The notes: generated by a model from the letters alone, not told the origin. Shown: positions 7,490-14,863, counted from the first letter of the stretch. The stretch: DNA of 14,983 nt from Deltaproteobacteria bacterium UBA3076 (GCA_002367355.1 DFBQ01000042.1:1-14983), one strand, 5' to 3'. Made by a program: numbers and translations.

Positions 7490-7957
7490 TTAAGGGGATT
7501 GATAAAAAATACGAATACAGGAGGATTCTCGCAGACAGGAATTTTGCCAGACAGGCTTGCAGCTCCTGTCTCTCAGCACAACGTTTCTGCCTGAGGAAAG
7601 AAATCTTATAGATCTTGCTAATAGACAAAGGCATCCATCTCTGCCGAAAAATTTTGATCCAACCACTTTCACTTCTTCTCCATCATTGAGTTTAAGTTCA
7701 ATTCGCCTGACAAACCATCGCGGAGCAACAATGACCCTGAAAATCCGGGATCCGGACTGAAGAGTAAAACACTGGAGTTTCATATACGGCCTTGCTGCAC
7801 ACTGTTTGATAGTTCCTCTGATTACTATCTCTGTATTTTCGTCATAACCAATACTCATGGCATGAGCAGAGTTGGCATTGGCCAGTAATAAAATGGCAAA
7901 CACGAAAAAAAAGGAAGAATAAGCAGCTTTTGGATCAACTACCTTATGGACATTCAT
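7490..7957 (-). CDS. Exported OB-fold-like protein of unknown function
   Basis: The 155-residue product starts with a signal peptide (hydrophobic FFFVFAILLLANA, cleavage near NSAHA-MS at 33). The mature part looks like a small beta-barrel: GTIKQC opening, a middle strand IFRVIVAPRWFVRR, GEEVKVVGSKFF, and a closing VLRDRSCKPVW (127-137). From memory this resembles a periplasmic family in Desulfobacterota that ends in VLRD...GxPxW. The 18 residues after PVW, including two more Cys, are an unusual tail. The mature part is Cys-rich for its size (seven Cys), so disulfides or metal binding are possible. It is the first gene after the candidate sigma-54 promoter at 8039-8056 and likely co-transcribed with the cyclo-ligase gene 21 bp downstream. 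SD is poor (AGAGG about 13 bases before ATG). Confidence 0.72.
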   Translation of the reverse strand: MNVHKVVDPKAAYSSFFFVFAILLLANANSAHAMSIGYDENTEIVIRGTIKQCAARPYMKLQCFTLQSGSRIFRVIVAPRWFVRRIELKLNDGEEVKVVGSKFFGRDGCLCLLARSIRFLSSGRNVVLRDRSCKPVWQNSCLRESSCIRIFYQSP

Positions 7958-8038
7958 GGCTACTTACTATACCTCTGGTCGACTTTGGGGAAATGTTCGC
8001 ACTATTTCTCGTCCCTTAAAATTTTTCAAGGAAAATAC

Positions 8039-8056
8039 ATGCAGATTGCGTACCTT
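8039..8056 (-). promoter_or_regulatory. Candidate sigma-54 (-24/-12) promoter for the OB-fold/cyclo-ligase genes
   Basis: Read on the minus strand, the site is AGGTACG-N4-CTGCAT. The invariant GG (8054-8053) and GC (8042-8041) are separated by exactly 10 bases, as required. Compared with TGGCACG-N4-TTGCA, it matches 5 of 7 in the -24 box and 4 of 5 in the -12 box. Transcription would start near 8030 and give a leader of about 70 nt before the ATG at 7957. The enhancer-like repeats upstream strengthen the call. Confidence 0.6.
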
Positions 8057-8151
8057 TTGGATAATTATATGTTATTAAATTAATTTACTGAAAACATCAA
8101 AAATTTTTATTATTTCGAAAGATTTTAATCCGGATCGCAATAAACACAATA

Positions 8152-8205
8152 TGCAATTTTTGCAGGTTTATGCAATTATTGCACTTCATGGATGCAATTA
8201 TTGCA
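8152..8205. promoter_or_regulatory. Three tandem palindromes TGCAA-N3-TTGCA, likely enhancer-binding sites
   Basis: TGCAATTTTTGCA (8152-8164), TGCAATTATTGCA (8171-8183) and the identical TGCAATTATTGCA (8193-8205) have perfect 5-bp inverted arms. The last two sit in a 16-bp exact direct repeat (8170-8185 and 8192-8207). Centres are 19 and 22 bp apart, close to two helical turns, so the sites face roughly the same side. Relative to the predicted start near 8030, they centre at about -128, -147 and -169, typical for an NtrC-type activator. The NtrC-family gene at 8542-9894 is the natural candidate to bind them, but the pairing is inference. Confidence 0.6.
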
Positions 8206-8380
8206 CTAATTTTTCATGATTAGTGTCCGGTGTTTCTGATGGGCATTCAGCAATTTCTAATTCGAGAGCCTCTCTGGAATAACCGTTTTTTTCTATTTAA
8301 ACCCAGGAAGCCCGGAACTTGTGAGTAGGCTGTGGCTTTTGGAGCACCTCTTAGAAGTCTCCAGGGAAGTATGTGACAAT

Positions 8381-8421
8381 ATAAAAAGAAGGCCTCCTTG
8401 AAAAATTCCAAGAAGGCCTTC
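8381..8421 (-). terminator. Rho-independent terminator of the orphan NtrC-family gene
   Basis: GAAGGCCTCCTTG (8388-8400) pairs with CAAGAAGGCCTTC (8409-8421): 13 positions with one C/A mismatch and an 8-base loop. On the minus strand the stem is followed by CTTTTT-type T-rich sequence (complement of 8381-8387), and it lies 120 bp after the stop of the minus-strand regulator gene. On the plus strand no T-run follows, so it acts in one direction. Confidence 0.78.
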
Positions 8422-8541
8422 GGGGAGAGGAGGGTTGGGAAGAATAATAAGTTTTTACTATTTTATTGTTGAGCTGCCTTTGCGATTTTTTAATTGTTAT
8501 TCGTGAATATTTATATTTATTATATGCAAACATCGTGCCAT

Positions 8542-9894
8542 CTATTTTAGAAAACCATATTCCTTTAGTTTGTACTGAAGTGTTCTAATTGAAATACCTA
8601 ATATTTTTGCGGCCTTACGTCTATGTCCATCTGTTTCCCTGATGGTTGCCTCAATGGCTTCTTTTTCCAGGTCTCGTATACTGCGAAGCCGTTTAGTGGC
8701 TGATTCAGGGGTGCCCTCGATAAGTGAGGCTGTTAACGGAGGTAGTGTCAGCCTGGAGTCCCGGCTTAAAATAATGGCTCGTTCAATGACATTATGTAGT
8801 TCCCGCACATTACCGGGCCATTCGTAGGATTTTATCTGCTTTAAGGTGTCATCTGATATTTCCGAGACTTTTTTCCCCACCCGCGTAGATATCGACCGGA
8901 CAAGGTAGTTGGTCAGCACCTGTATCGCCTCAAGGCGTTTTTTCAAAGGGGGAAGGGTGATCGGAAAAACATTCAGACGATAGTAAAGGTCTTCTCTAAA
9001 GCGTTTTTCACGTATCCCTGCCATCAGATCCTGGTTGGTGGCGGCAATTATTCTCGCGCTGGTATTGAGGGTGGTAGTGCCGCCTACCCTTTCAAATGTC
9101 CTTTCCTGGAGTATCCGTAGGAATTTTGCTTGAGCAAACAGGGGCATTTCCCCTATCTCGTCCAGAAAGATAGTCCCATTCTGGGCAAGTTCAAATTTTC
9201 CCCTCTTGGCCTTGATCGCTCCGGTAAACGCGCCTTTTTCGTGTCCGAAGAGTTCAGACTCAATAAGCGTTTCAGGTATTGCAGCGCAATTAAGCTCTAC
9301 AAACGGACCTTTTCGCTCGCTCAAATGATGAATAGCTTTGGCTACCAGGCTCTTTCCGGTACCGCTTTCTCCTTGAAGTAATACTGTGGCATCTGTCTTG
9401 GCCACATGCTGTATTTCGCTCCATACCTCCTCCATACCGGCAAAAATGACATCGGTAGGCGGGAGGCCTTCGGCAAGCTGATTTCTCCATAGAGTATCTA
9501 CCGCCATGAGGGTCTGGCGCTCCACCACTCTTGCCACTGCCATCCGCAATTCATCAGGATCTTTGAGGGGCTTTATAAGATAGTCTAAAGCCCCTTCCTT
9601 CATAGCCTCCACAGCATTTTCCACAGTCGCATAAGCTGTAAGTATTATAAAATCGATTTCCGGCCTTTCTGATCGCACTTTTTTTAAGAGGTCGAGGCCG
9701 CTGATATCAGGCATTTTGAGGTCTGTTATTACAAGGTTGGGAGAAAAGTCGCCAATTGTGCCAAGGGCTTTGATGCCGCTGTTGGCGGATTTTACTTGAT
9801 AGCCCGCCTGAGTGAGGATTCGGCCCAGCAGAGCTGTCAAGGGTATTTCGTCGTCTACTACCAGAATGCGAAAATTATTAGGTTCCATAGGCAT
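8542..9894 (-). CDS. NtrC-family sigma-54-dependent response regulator (orphan)
   Basis: Three domains are clear. A receiver (about 8-125) has acidic pair D14-D15, phospho-acceptor D58 in ITDLKMPD, T86 and K108. The AAA+ domain has Walker A GESGTGKS (175-182), the intact sigma-54 contact loop GAFTGA (221-226), Walker B TIFLDEIG, and arginine-finger region [14 protein letters not shown] Fis-type helix-turn-helix closes the protein ([22 protein letters not shown]). It should activate sigma-54 promoters when phosphorylated. The open frame runs back to GTG 9924, but those ten residues come from the TGAACC-type tract; ATG 9894 or ATG 9888 places the receiver at the usual distance, and none has an SD. 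No histidine kinase is beside it. It is followed by its own terminator and then by the palindromes and sigma-54 promoter of the next operon, which it may control. Confidence 0.94.
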   Translation of the reverse strand: MPMEPNNFRILVVDDEIPLTALLGRILTQAGYQVKSANSGIKALGTIGDFSPNLVITDLKMPDISGLDLLKKVRSERPEIDFIILTAYATVENAVEAMKEGALDYLIKPLKDPDELRMAVARVVERQTLMAVDTLWRNQLAEGLPPTDVIFAGMEEVWSEIQHVAKTDATVLLQGESGTGKSLVAKAIHHLSERKGPFVELNCAAIPETLIESELFGHEKGAFTGAIKAKRGKFELAQNGTIFLDEIGEMPLFAQAKFLRILQERTFERVGGTTTLNTSARIIAATNQDLMAGIREKRFREDLYYRLNVFPITLPPLKKRLEAIQVLTNYLVRSISTRVGKKVSEISDDTLKQIKSYEWPGNVRELHNVIERAIILSRDSRLTLPPLTASLIEGTPESATKRLRSIRDLEKEAIEATIRETDGHRRKAAKILGISIRTLQYKLKEYGFLK

Positions 9895-9902
9895 TTTGTA
9901 GG

Positions 9903-10020
9903 CGTTCACAGGTTCCGGGTTCACCGTTCATGGTTACCTTTCACAACTCACGAATCAACGGTTCAGATTTTCGTTAAACTCTGAACCTTTGAACCCTGAA
10001 TCTATGAACCCGTGAACGGT
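9903..10020. repeat. Short-period degenerate tract built on GGTTCA / TGAACC
   Basis: The gap between two divergent genes is packed with GGTTC(A)/GTTCA units on the left (9903-9966) and TGAACC/GTGAACG units on the right (9980-10020), often 7-8 bases apart. The two halves face each other as an imperfect inverted repeat, with a perfect inner stem GGTTCAGA (9960-9967) / TCTGAACC (9980-9987). Its left end runs into the open frame of the regulator gene and creates the false N-terminal extension. Confidence 0.55.
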
Positions 10021-10075
10021 TACGGCATTTTTTTGTTTCTAATCTAATTATTTAAGCTTATTATAGCAAGGAATT

Positions 10076-11128
10076 ATGGATTGTCTTTTTCTTATAAATC
10101 CCATAGCCGGAGCCCTGGCAGGGAAAAAAATTGCCGCTGGAATAGAACGTGCCCTGCAAATCCGGGGTCTCAGCAAGCATGTTGTCTTCACTGATCCTGA
10201 ACATCTGGAGACTCAGGTAATGTCCTTGGCTCCAGGCCGTGACCTGATTGTGGTTGCAGGGGGTGATGGCACAGTATCAGCGGTTGCACGCATACTTGGC
10301 ACCCTTGATAGGCCCCCACCACTTGCCATCCTGCCACTTGGTACAGGAAACGATCTGGCCAGAAGCTTGGGCTGGTGGGAAGTATGGAATCAGGGTGGAC
10401 TTGATTATTTATGGTCAGGGATTAACGCGGGAAAGGTTGAAGCAATGGACCTCTGGTCCTGCGGAGAGGATTCCAGGTTTATAGGATATGCAGGTTTTGG
10501 CCTGGACGCAAGGATAGTAGCGTCTGTTTCAAAATTACGCATGAAACGTTTTTGTCATAATCTTGGAAAAAGATGGAATCAGTTTCTTTATGTTGCTCTT
10601 GGCCTGAAGCATATTCTTTCGATTAAGCTCAAGTTTGGTTCGACCGAGATGGATGTCTGTTTTTTTGATAAAAATGGGAACATGAATCAAATCAGGCTAA
10701 GAGACCATGCTGCTTTGATCCTTTCTAATATCGAACATTATGCAGGGGGCGGATCTCTTTCATCCGCGTCTTGCTGGAGCGACGGGAAATTAGAAGCCTA
10801 TGTCATTCCCACTGTCAGGGCATATCTCGAGCTGCTATTGAGAGGTCGCATTACTTGTCTTTCAAGTCCTATGGCCACTTATCAGGCCTGTTCCGTAAAA
10901 ATTATCGGGAAACAGGATCTTCCCGTACAGCTTGATGGTGAATGGGCGCAAGAATGTACGGCAAGAGATACTGTTAAAGTACAACATGTGAGGGCTTTAC
11001 CTGTACTCGTCCCTCCTGCCAACTTTGCTGTAAAAGAAAGTGTTGGCAGCCGCTGGCCCAAGAGCCCTATCCTAAAAAGAGATACTTCATCAATACTGCC
11101 GGATCCTGCTACTACTACAGGTAATTAA
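10076..11128 (+). CDS. Diacylglycerol/lipid kinase family protein (DAGK catalytic domain)
   Basis: The 350-residue product starts with the phosphate-binding NPIAG. It has the nucleotide loop GGDGT (62-66) and LPLGTGNDLARSLG (86-99), the two hallmarks of the DAGK catalytic fold shared by DgkB, YegS and sphingosine kinases. A beta-rich C-terminal domain includes YAGGG and VQLDGEW, also typical. It should phosphorylate a membrane lipid at the cytosolic face, with diacylglycerol as the likeliest substrate. About 40 residues after the domain are Ser/Pro/Lys-rich and look unstructured. The start at ATG 10076 has AAGGA three bases before it, a short spacing. The gene stands alone and is divergent from the regulator gene. 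Confidence 0.92.
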   Translation: MDCLFLINPIAGALAGKKIAAGIERALQIRGLSKHVVFTDPEHLETQVMSLAPGRDLIVVAGGDGTVSAVARILGTLDRPPPLAILPLGTGNDLARSLGWWEVWNQGGLDYLWSGINAGKVEAMDLWSCGEDSRFIGYAGFGLDARIVASVSKLRMKRFCHNLGKRWNQFLYVALGLKHILSIKLKFGSTEMDVCFFDKNGNMNQIRLRDHAALILSNIEHYAGGGSLSSASCWSDGKLEAYVIPTVRAYLELLLRGRITCLSSPMATYQACSVKIIGKQDLPVQLDGEWAQECTARDTVKVQHVRALPVLVPPANFAVKESVGSRWPKSPILKRDTSSILPDPATTTGN

Positions 11129-11400
11129 ATGTCTCGGAATTTCTACAACTCATTGAATTTACAGGAGGTTGTTGAGGCTTGGATTTTTGCCAATAGACCA
11201 ATGAGCCATTCTCCCAGAACCCATTATTCCATAATTCCAGTATTCCAAGATTCCAATTGGGGCGAAGCCCAAAGTTCACTTTTTGAAAAAAAATTTGTCT
11301 CGCGCTTCGTTCTGCCCGAAAAGTAAAATAAATAGTTAACAGAGCTTCAACAGGTAATTCTTGTAAATAGTGAGCAAGCATCTATTCCAGGAGGATTATC
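11129..11400. repeat. Intergenic region with ATTCCA-type short-period tract
   Basis: No credible gene is seen. From about 11217 to 11257 the unit ATTCC recurs five times at 7-9 base spacing (ATTCCATA, ATTCCAG, ATTCCAAG, ATTCCAATT). Right after it TTGGGGCGAAGCCCAA (11257-11272) can fold as a small hairpin with TTTTT eight bases later, at best a weak terminator for the lipid kinase gene. The region ends with the AGGAGG of the PilZ gene at 11389-11394. Confidence 0.45.
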
Positions 11401-11817
11401 ATGCGTGAAAGGCGTAAAGGACTGCGTTATTCAGCGAACTTCCGTGTATTTTTCCCAGAGTTCAATATGTGGGGACATACTTCCAATATCTCGTTAGATG
11501 GATGTTATGTGGCGGTAGATTCCTCCATGACTGTAGGGTTTATCAATGACTTGCTCATTGAATTGCCTGTGGTTGGAGTAATTGCTCTTAAGGGTTATGT
11601 GCAGCATTTAGGCAAGACGAAGTCAGGAGTCGGCATCCAGCTTGTTCAGGTGAGGTTTGAGCCTGACCAGTCAGAATACTATAGTTTGTACTTACGATTT
11701 CTAAAGGGTATGTCTCAACTCAAGGAAATAAGAGAAAATTATCTGGAATTAGTCAAACAGGATCGATTGAAGCTTTGTACCCTGCCAAGTGAGTCAGGGA
11801 AAGTTGAAATCACCTGA
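11401..11817 (+). CDS. PilZ domain protein, likely cyclic-di-GMP receptor
   Basis: The 138-residue product carries the two c-di-GMP-binding elements of PilZ: an arginine motif RKGLR (R5, R9) at the very N-terminus and NISLDG (29-34), matching [D/N]xSxxG. The beta-barrel continues to GVGIQLVQVRFE. After about residue 98, a helical tail (SLYLRFLKGMSQLKEIRENYLELV) may mediate contact with a partner. With both motifs intact, c-di-GMP binding is likely. AGGAGG six bases before the ATG fixes the start. It leads an operon with prepilin peptidase and a sigma-54 regulator, which points to control of type IV pili or type II secretion (inference from context). Confidence 0.92.
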   Translation: MRERRKGLRYSANFRVFFPEFNMWGHTSNISLDGCYVAVDSSMTVGFINDLLIELPVVGVIALKGYVQHLGKTKSGVGIQLVQVRFEPDQSEYYSLYLRFLKGMSQLKEIRENYLELVKQDRLKLCTLPSESGKVEIT

Positions 11818-11869
11818 ACCTATTGCAAAATTCAAGATTTTGTTCGAGAGCAAGGCGCGAGAAAAAGAT

Positions 11870-12658
11870 GTGATTACTCTGCAAACATTCACTTGGCCCT
11901 TTCTGGCCTTTTCGCTGGGGACCTGTATAGGCAGCTTTTTGAATGTGTGCATATACAGGCTGCCTCAAGAAAGATCGGTGGTCAGGCCCGGTTCTGCCTG
12001 CCCGAAATGTGGCTACAGGCTGAAATGGTGGGAAAATATCCCAATACTGAGTTTCTTGTTTCTACGGGCTAAATGCAGTTCTTGTGGGGCAAGGATCTCC
12101 TTGCAGTATCCCCTGGTGGAGCTATTGAGCGGCCTTTTGGCCCTTGCGCTTTGGTATAAGTTTGGTCTTGGCCCTGAAGTTCTTATTTATTTTTATTTTT
12201 CAGCATGTCTCATAATTGTGACATTTGTTGACCTTGCGCATCAAATCATCCCTGATGCAGTGTCTTTGCCTGGGATCGCCCTTGGCTTCTTATCGTCTTT
12301 TTTGCTTCCTGAATTGTCGTGGTGGGATTCTCTACTAGGGATACTGATGGGCGGGGGCATCCTGTTTCTTGTGGCATGGGGCTATTATATTATTGCCCGC
12401 AGGGAAGGAATGGGAGGCGGGGACATCAAACTCCTTGCTATGATAGGGGCATTTTTGGGCTGGCAGGCAATACCGCTTGTAATTCTATTGAGTGCTGCAG
12501 TGGGTTCAGTTACCGGCTTGGCAATAATGTCAGTCCGGAAAGGAGATAGACACACGGCCATACCTTACGGTCCCTTTCTGGCTGGAGCCGCTCTAATATC
12601 ATTATTCTGGGGGCGTGAATTGACAGCCTGGTATCTGATTTTTATCTCCGGGGGCTAA
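11870..12658 (+). CDS. pilD: Prepilin peptidase / N-methyltransferase, PilD/GspO (A24A family)
   Basis: This polytopic inner-membrane enzyme cleaves type IV prepilin or pseudopilin leaders and methylates the new N-terminus. The order is canonical: first membrane helix with GSFLNVCIYRLP; a cytosolic zinc-binding loop with CPKC and CSSC (C44, C47, C69, C72) around ENIPILSFLFL; then about seven helices. The catalytic aspartates are D121 (VDLAHQIIPD) and D185 (GGGDIK). The open frame begins at GTG 11789, overlapping PilZ by 29 bases. The extra 27 residues lack an SD, are charged, and read through what looks like an intergenic repeat; GTG 11870 starts just before the first helix as family members do. 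TTG 11804, preceded by AGGGAAAG, is another option. A single enzyme normally serves both pili and type II secretion. Confidence 0.93.
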   Translation: MITLQTFTWPFLAFSLGTCIGSFLNVCIYRLPQERSVVRPGSACPKCGYRLKWWENIPILSFLFLRAKCSSCGARISLQYPLVELLSGLLALALWYKFGLGPEVLIYFYFSACLIIVTFVDLAHQIIPDAVSLPGIALGFLSSFLLPELSWWDSLLGILMGGGILFLVAWGYYIIARREGMGGGDIKLLAMIGAFLGWQAIPLVILLSAAVGSVTGLAIMSVRKGDRHTAIPYGPFLAGAALISLFWGRELTAWYLIFISGG

Positions 12659-12698
12659 TATTAGTACATTAAGAAAGTCTTCTGATTAGGAGAATATT

Positions 12699-14090
12699 GT
12701 GAGTAAGCTTCGAATTCTGGTTATAGATGATGAATATGACGTGAGGAATATAGTTGCCGGCATATTGACCTCTAAAAAGGCCGGATATGATGTTGTTCAG
12801 GCGGCCAATGGCATTGAAGGCCTGGAATTGGCACAAAAACAGCCCTTTGATCACATAATAAGTGATATTTACATGCAGCCTGAGGATGGACTCCAATTTC
12901 TAAAAAAAGCCAAGGAAGCGGGGGTATCAGCCAATATCATCATGATGTCCGGCCAGGCCGATATTGATATGGCCCTTGAGGCCATAAAGATAGGAGCGTG
13001 TGATTTCATCTTCAAACCCGTAGTGTCAGACCATCTGCTTTTCGTATTGCGAAGGGCCGAGGAAAAGACCGGACTTCTGAAAGAAAATGCTTTTTTAAGG
13101 GCAGAGGTACACAAAAAATATTCGTTTCACAATATTGTGGCCAAGAGCTTTCAGATTAAACGCATTTTTGAGGTCATTCAAAGAGTAGCAGATTACAAGA
13201 CCACTGTGCTGATAACCGGTGAGAGCGGGACAGGGAAAGAACTTGTAGCCAAGGCAATTCACTTTAATAGCATCAGGGCCAAGGCACCCTTTGTACCAAT
13301 TAATTGTGGGGGCATTCCAGAGAATTTGCTCGAGAGTGAACTCTTCGGTTATGTGAAAGGGGCCTTTACAGACGCTGTTAAGGCCAAAAAAGGACTCTTC
13401 GAAGAGGCCCACAAAGGGACCCTATTTTTAGACGAGTTAGGTGATATGCCTTTGTCCTTGCAAGTTAAGCTCTTGAGGGTCCTGCAGGAAGAAGAGGTCA
13501 GGCCTTTGGGTGATACTCGCTGCATTAAGGTAGATGTGCGGATAGTGGCAGCCACTGCAAAGGATCTTGCGCAAGAGGTGAGTAAAGGCAATTTCCGAGA
13601 AGACCTGTTTTACAGAATAAATGTACTCTCAATAGTTATTCCTCCTCTAAGAGACAGAAAGGAGGATATTCCGTTACTGGTTGATCACTTTATAGAAAGG
13701 TACAATTTCCGCTTAAAGAAGAAGGTGGAGGGAGTTAGTCCTGAGGTAATGCACCTTTTCCTCGAGTACAAGTGGCCCGGGAATATCCGTGAGCTTGAAA
13801 ATGCTATAGAAAGGGCAATGGTCTATTCGGACACTCCGATAATACAAGCAAGGGATCTTCCCCCTCAGATACGGGCTGGTTTTGGAGTCGAAAGTGCTCC
13901 TCCCATATCAGCCCTTGAGGGATCTGTCTTTTCCATTAAGAAGAGCAGCAAGATGTTGGAGCGAGAACTTATAATAAAAGCCCTTGACGAAACCAAGGGT
14001 AATAAGACTAAGGCTTCCCAACTTCTGGAGATCAGCCTGCCTGCCCTTTTATACAAGATGAAGGACTATGGTCTTACAGCAAAAACTTAG
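12699..14090 (+). CDS. NtrC-family response regulator with GAFTDA variant loop
   Basis: The 463-residue product has a receiver (D10-D11, phospho-acceptor D56 in IISDIYMQPEDG, a Ser in IMMSGQAD instead of the usual Thr, Lys in IFKPV). The AAA+ domain has Walker A GESGTGKE (174-181), Walker B TLFLDELGDM, and FREDLFYRINVLSIVIPPLRDR with the arginine-finger and sensor regions. A Fis-type helix-turn-helix ends it (NKTKASQLLEISLPALLYKMKDYG). The sigma-54 contact loop reads GAFTDA (221-226), with Asp225 (GAC) where the consensus has Gly. Natural variants at this site are known, so the protein may still activate sigma-54, but this is uncertain. GTG start is fixed by AGGAG at 12688-12692. It is the third gene of the PilZ-pilD operon, 40 bp after pilD; no kinase is adjacent. 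Confidence 0.94.
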   Translation: MSKLRILVIDDEYDVRNIVAGILTSKKAGYDVVQAANGIEGLELAQKQPFDHIISDIYMQPEDGLQFLKKAKEAGVSANIIMMSGQADIDMALEAIKIGACDFIFKPVVSDHLLFVLRRAEEKTGLLKENAFLRAEVHKKYSFHNIVAKSFQIKRIFEVIQRVADYKTTVLITGESGTGKELVAKAIHFNSIRAKAPFVPINCGGIPENLLESELFGYVKGAFTDAVKAKKGLFEEAHKGTLFLDELGDMPLSLQVKLLRVLQEEEVRPLGDTRCIKVDVRIVAATAKDLAQEVSKGNFREDLFYRINVLSIVIPPLRDRKEDIPLLVDHFIERYNFRLKKKVEGVSPEVMHLFLEYKWPGNIRELENAIERAMVYSDTPIIQARDLPPQIRAGFGVESAPPISALEGSVFSIKKSSKMLERELIIKALDETKGNKTKASQLLEISLPALLYKMKDYGLTAKT

Positions 14091-14110
14091 CAGACAAGCG
14101 GCTTGCCTGC
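14090..14110. terminator. Weak inverted repeat between convergent genes
   Basis: GCAG-A-CAAG-CGG-CTTG-C-CTGC folds as a hairpin with one mismatch and a three-base loop, just at the stop of the regulator gene. No T-run follows on either strand. It may slow RNA polymerase between the convergent genes, but intrinsic termination is not supported. Confidence 0.25.
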
Positions 14111-14128
14111 ACGAATGAGGAATGGCTG

Positions 14129-14851
14129 CTAAATCAATTCCACTGCCTTCTTCAGCGATTCTACTTCAGGGGCAGTCAATGTCCTGTACTTGCCGGGCAG
14201 TAGTTTCCCCAGGCCTATAGGCCCCATTTTGATACGTATCAGTCTGATGATTGGGTGGTTTACCGTATTGAGCATCAACCTTATCTGGCGTTTTCTACCC
14301 TCTTTCAGCACAATTTTCAGGACCGTTGAGCGCCTCGTGGTTTCCCGCACGTGCATTTCACAAGGCAATGTCATTTTCCCTTCTATCTCTACACCTTGTC
14401 GAAGAAGGTCCAGAACTGCCTTTGAAGGTCTCCCTCTTACTGTTGCGTGGTAGGTCTTTGAAACTTTATGGCTTGGATGTAATAGCCGGTGGGCCAGGGT
14501 CCCGTCATTTGTGAGAAGGAGCAACCCCTCGCTGTCTTTGTCAAGGCGCCCCACAGGATAAACCCGCCCTGGAATTCTTTCCAGCAGATCCATTACAGTG
14601 GTTCGCCCATAGGGATCACGAACTGTAGTCAGGACCCCTTTAGGTTTATTAAGCAAAAGATAAATGAGAGGTTTTTCCCAAAGAATCCTGGTCTTGTCAA
14701 CACGAATTTCATTCGTATATGGATCTACCTTTGAACCAAGTTCTGTAACAATCTCGCCATCTATACTGACTCGGCCTGAGCGGATGAGTACCTCCGCCGC
14801 TCTCCTGGAGCACACACCGGCGTTGGCGAGGTATTTTTGCAGTCTTATCAT
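14129..14851 (-). CDS. rluB: rRNA pseudouridine synthase, RluB/RsuA family
   Basis: The 240-residue product has an N-terminal S4 RNA-binding domain (about 1-48, IRLQKYLANAGVCSRRAAE) and the pseudouridine synthase core. The catalytic motif GRLDKDSEGLLLLTNDG contains D104. Later motifs SKTYHATVRG, EGRKRQIRLML and the terminal IKMGPIGLGKL are typical of RluB/RsuA/RluE enzymes, which isomerise a uridine in 23S or 16S rRNA. RluB (23S helix 93 region) is the likeliest by sequence feel and length, but RsuA cannot be excluded. The start ATG 14851 begins right at the S4 domain; upstream SD is poor (AGG about eight bases away). The palindrome at 14864-14892 lies 13 bases before the start. Confidence 0.9.
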   Translation of the reverse strand: MIRLQKYLANAGVCSRRAAEVLIRSGRVSIDGEIVTELGSKVDPYTNEIRVDKTRILWEKPLIYLLLNKPKGVLTTVRDPYGRTTVMDLLERIPGRVYPVGRLDKDSEGLLLLTNDGTLAHRLLHPSHKVSKTYHATVRGRPSKAVLDLLRQGVEIEGKMTLPCEMHVRETTRRSTVLKIVLKEGRKRQIRLMLNTVNHPIIRLIRIKMGPIGLGKLLPGKYRTLTAPEVESLKKAVELI

Positions 14852-14863
14852 AACGGGCCTATA

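Larger units (their letters stand above)
7958..8541. other. 584-bp gene-free regulatory region
   Basis: I see no credible gene here. From the left it holds an untranslated leader for the OB-fold gene, a -24/-12 promoter (8039-8056, minus), a very AT-rich stretch with an IHF-like 13-mer CATCAAAAATTTT at 8095-8107 (near WATCAANNNNTTR), three palindromes (8152-8205), a stretch of about 170 bp (8208-8380) with no structure I can name, and the minus-strand terminator of the regulator gene (8381-8421). Confidence 0.7.

Noticed and set aside
8190..8204. Possible plus-strand -24/-12 element formed by GG and GC
   Set aside because: The spacing is 11 bases and not 10, and no plus-strand gene lies downstream; the GC belongs to the third palindrome.
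8170..8207. CRISPR-like direct repeats
   Set aside because: Only two exact copies of 16 bp with a 6-bp gap; palindromic binding sites explain them better.
8219..8245. TTAGTGTCCGG-like sequence as an insertion-sequence end
   Set aside because: No matching inverted end, target duplication or transposase frame was found; only a short resemblance to the TAGTGTCTG at 14862.
8351..8533. 60-codon minus-strand open frame
   Set aside because: It contains the terminator hairpin and consists of low-complexity AT-rich codons.
10010..10033. Possible plus-strand terminator (CCGT...ACGG then seven T)
   Set aside because: The stem is only four base pairs and there is no plus-strand gene upstream to terminate.
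11129..11326. 65-codon plus-strand open frame directly after the lipid kinase stop
   Set aside because: No SD, no recognisable domain, and it reads through the same short-period tract.
11115..11381. 88-codon minus-strand open frame (Trp/Asn-rich translation)
   Set aside because: Its sequence is mostly the translation of the ATTCCA tract, it overlaps the lipid kinase end, and it has no SD.
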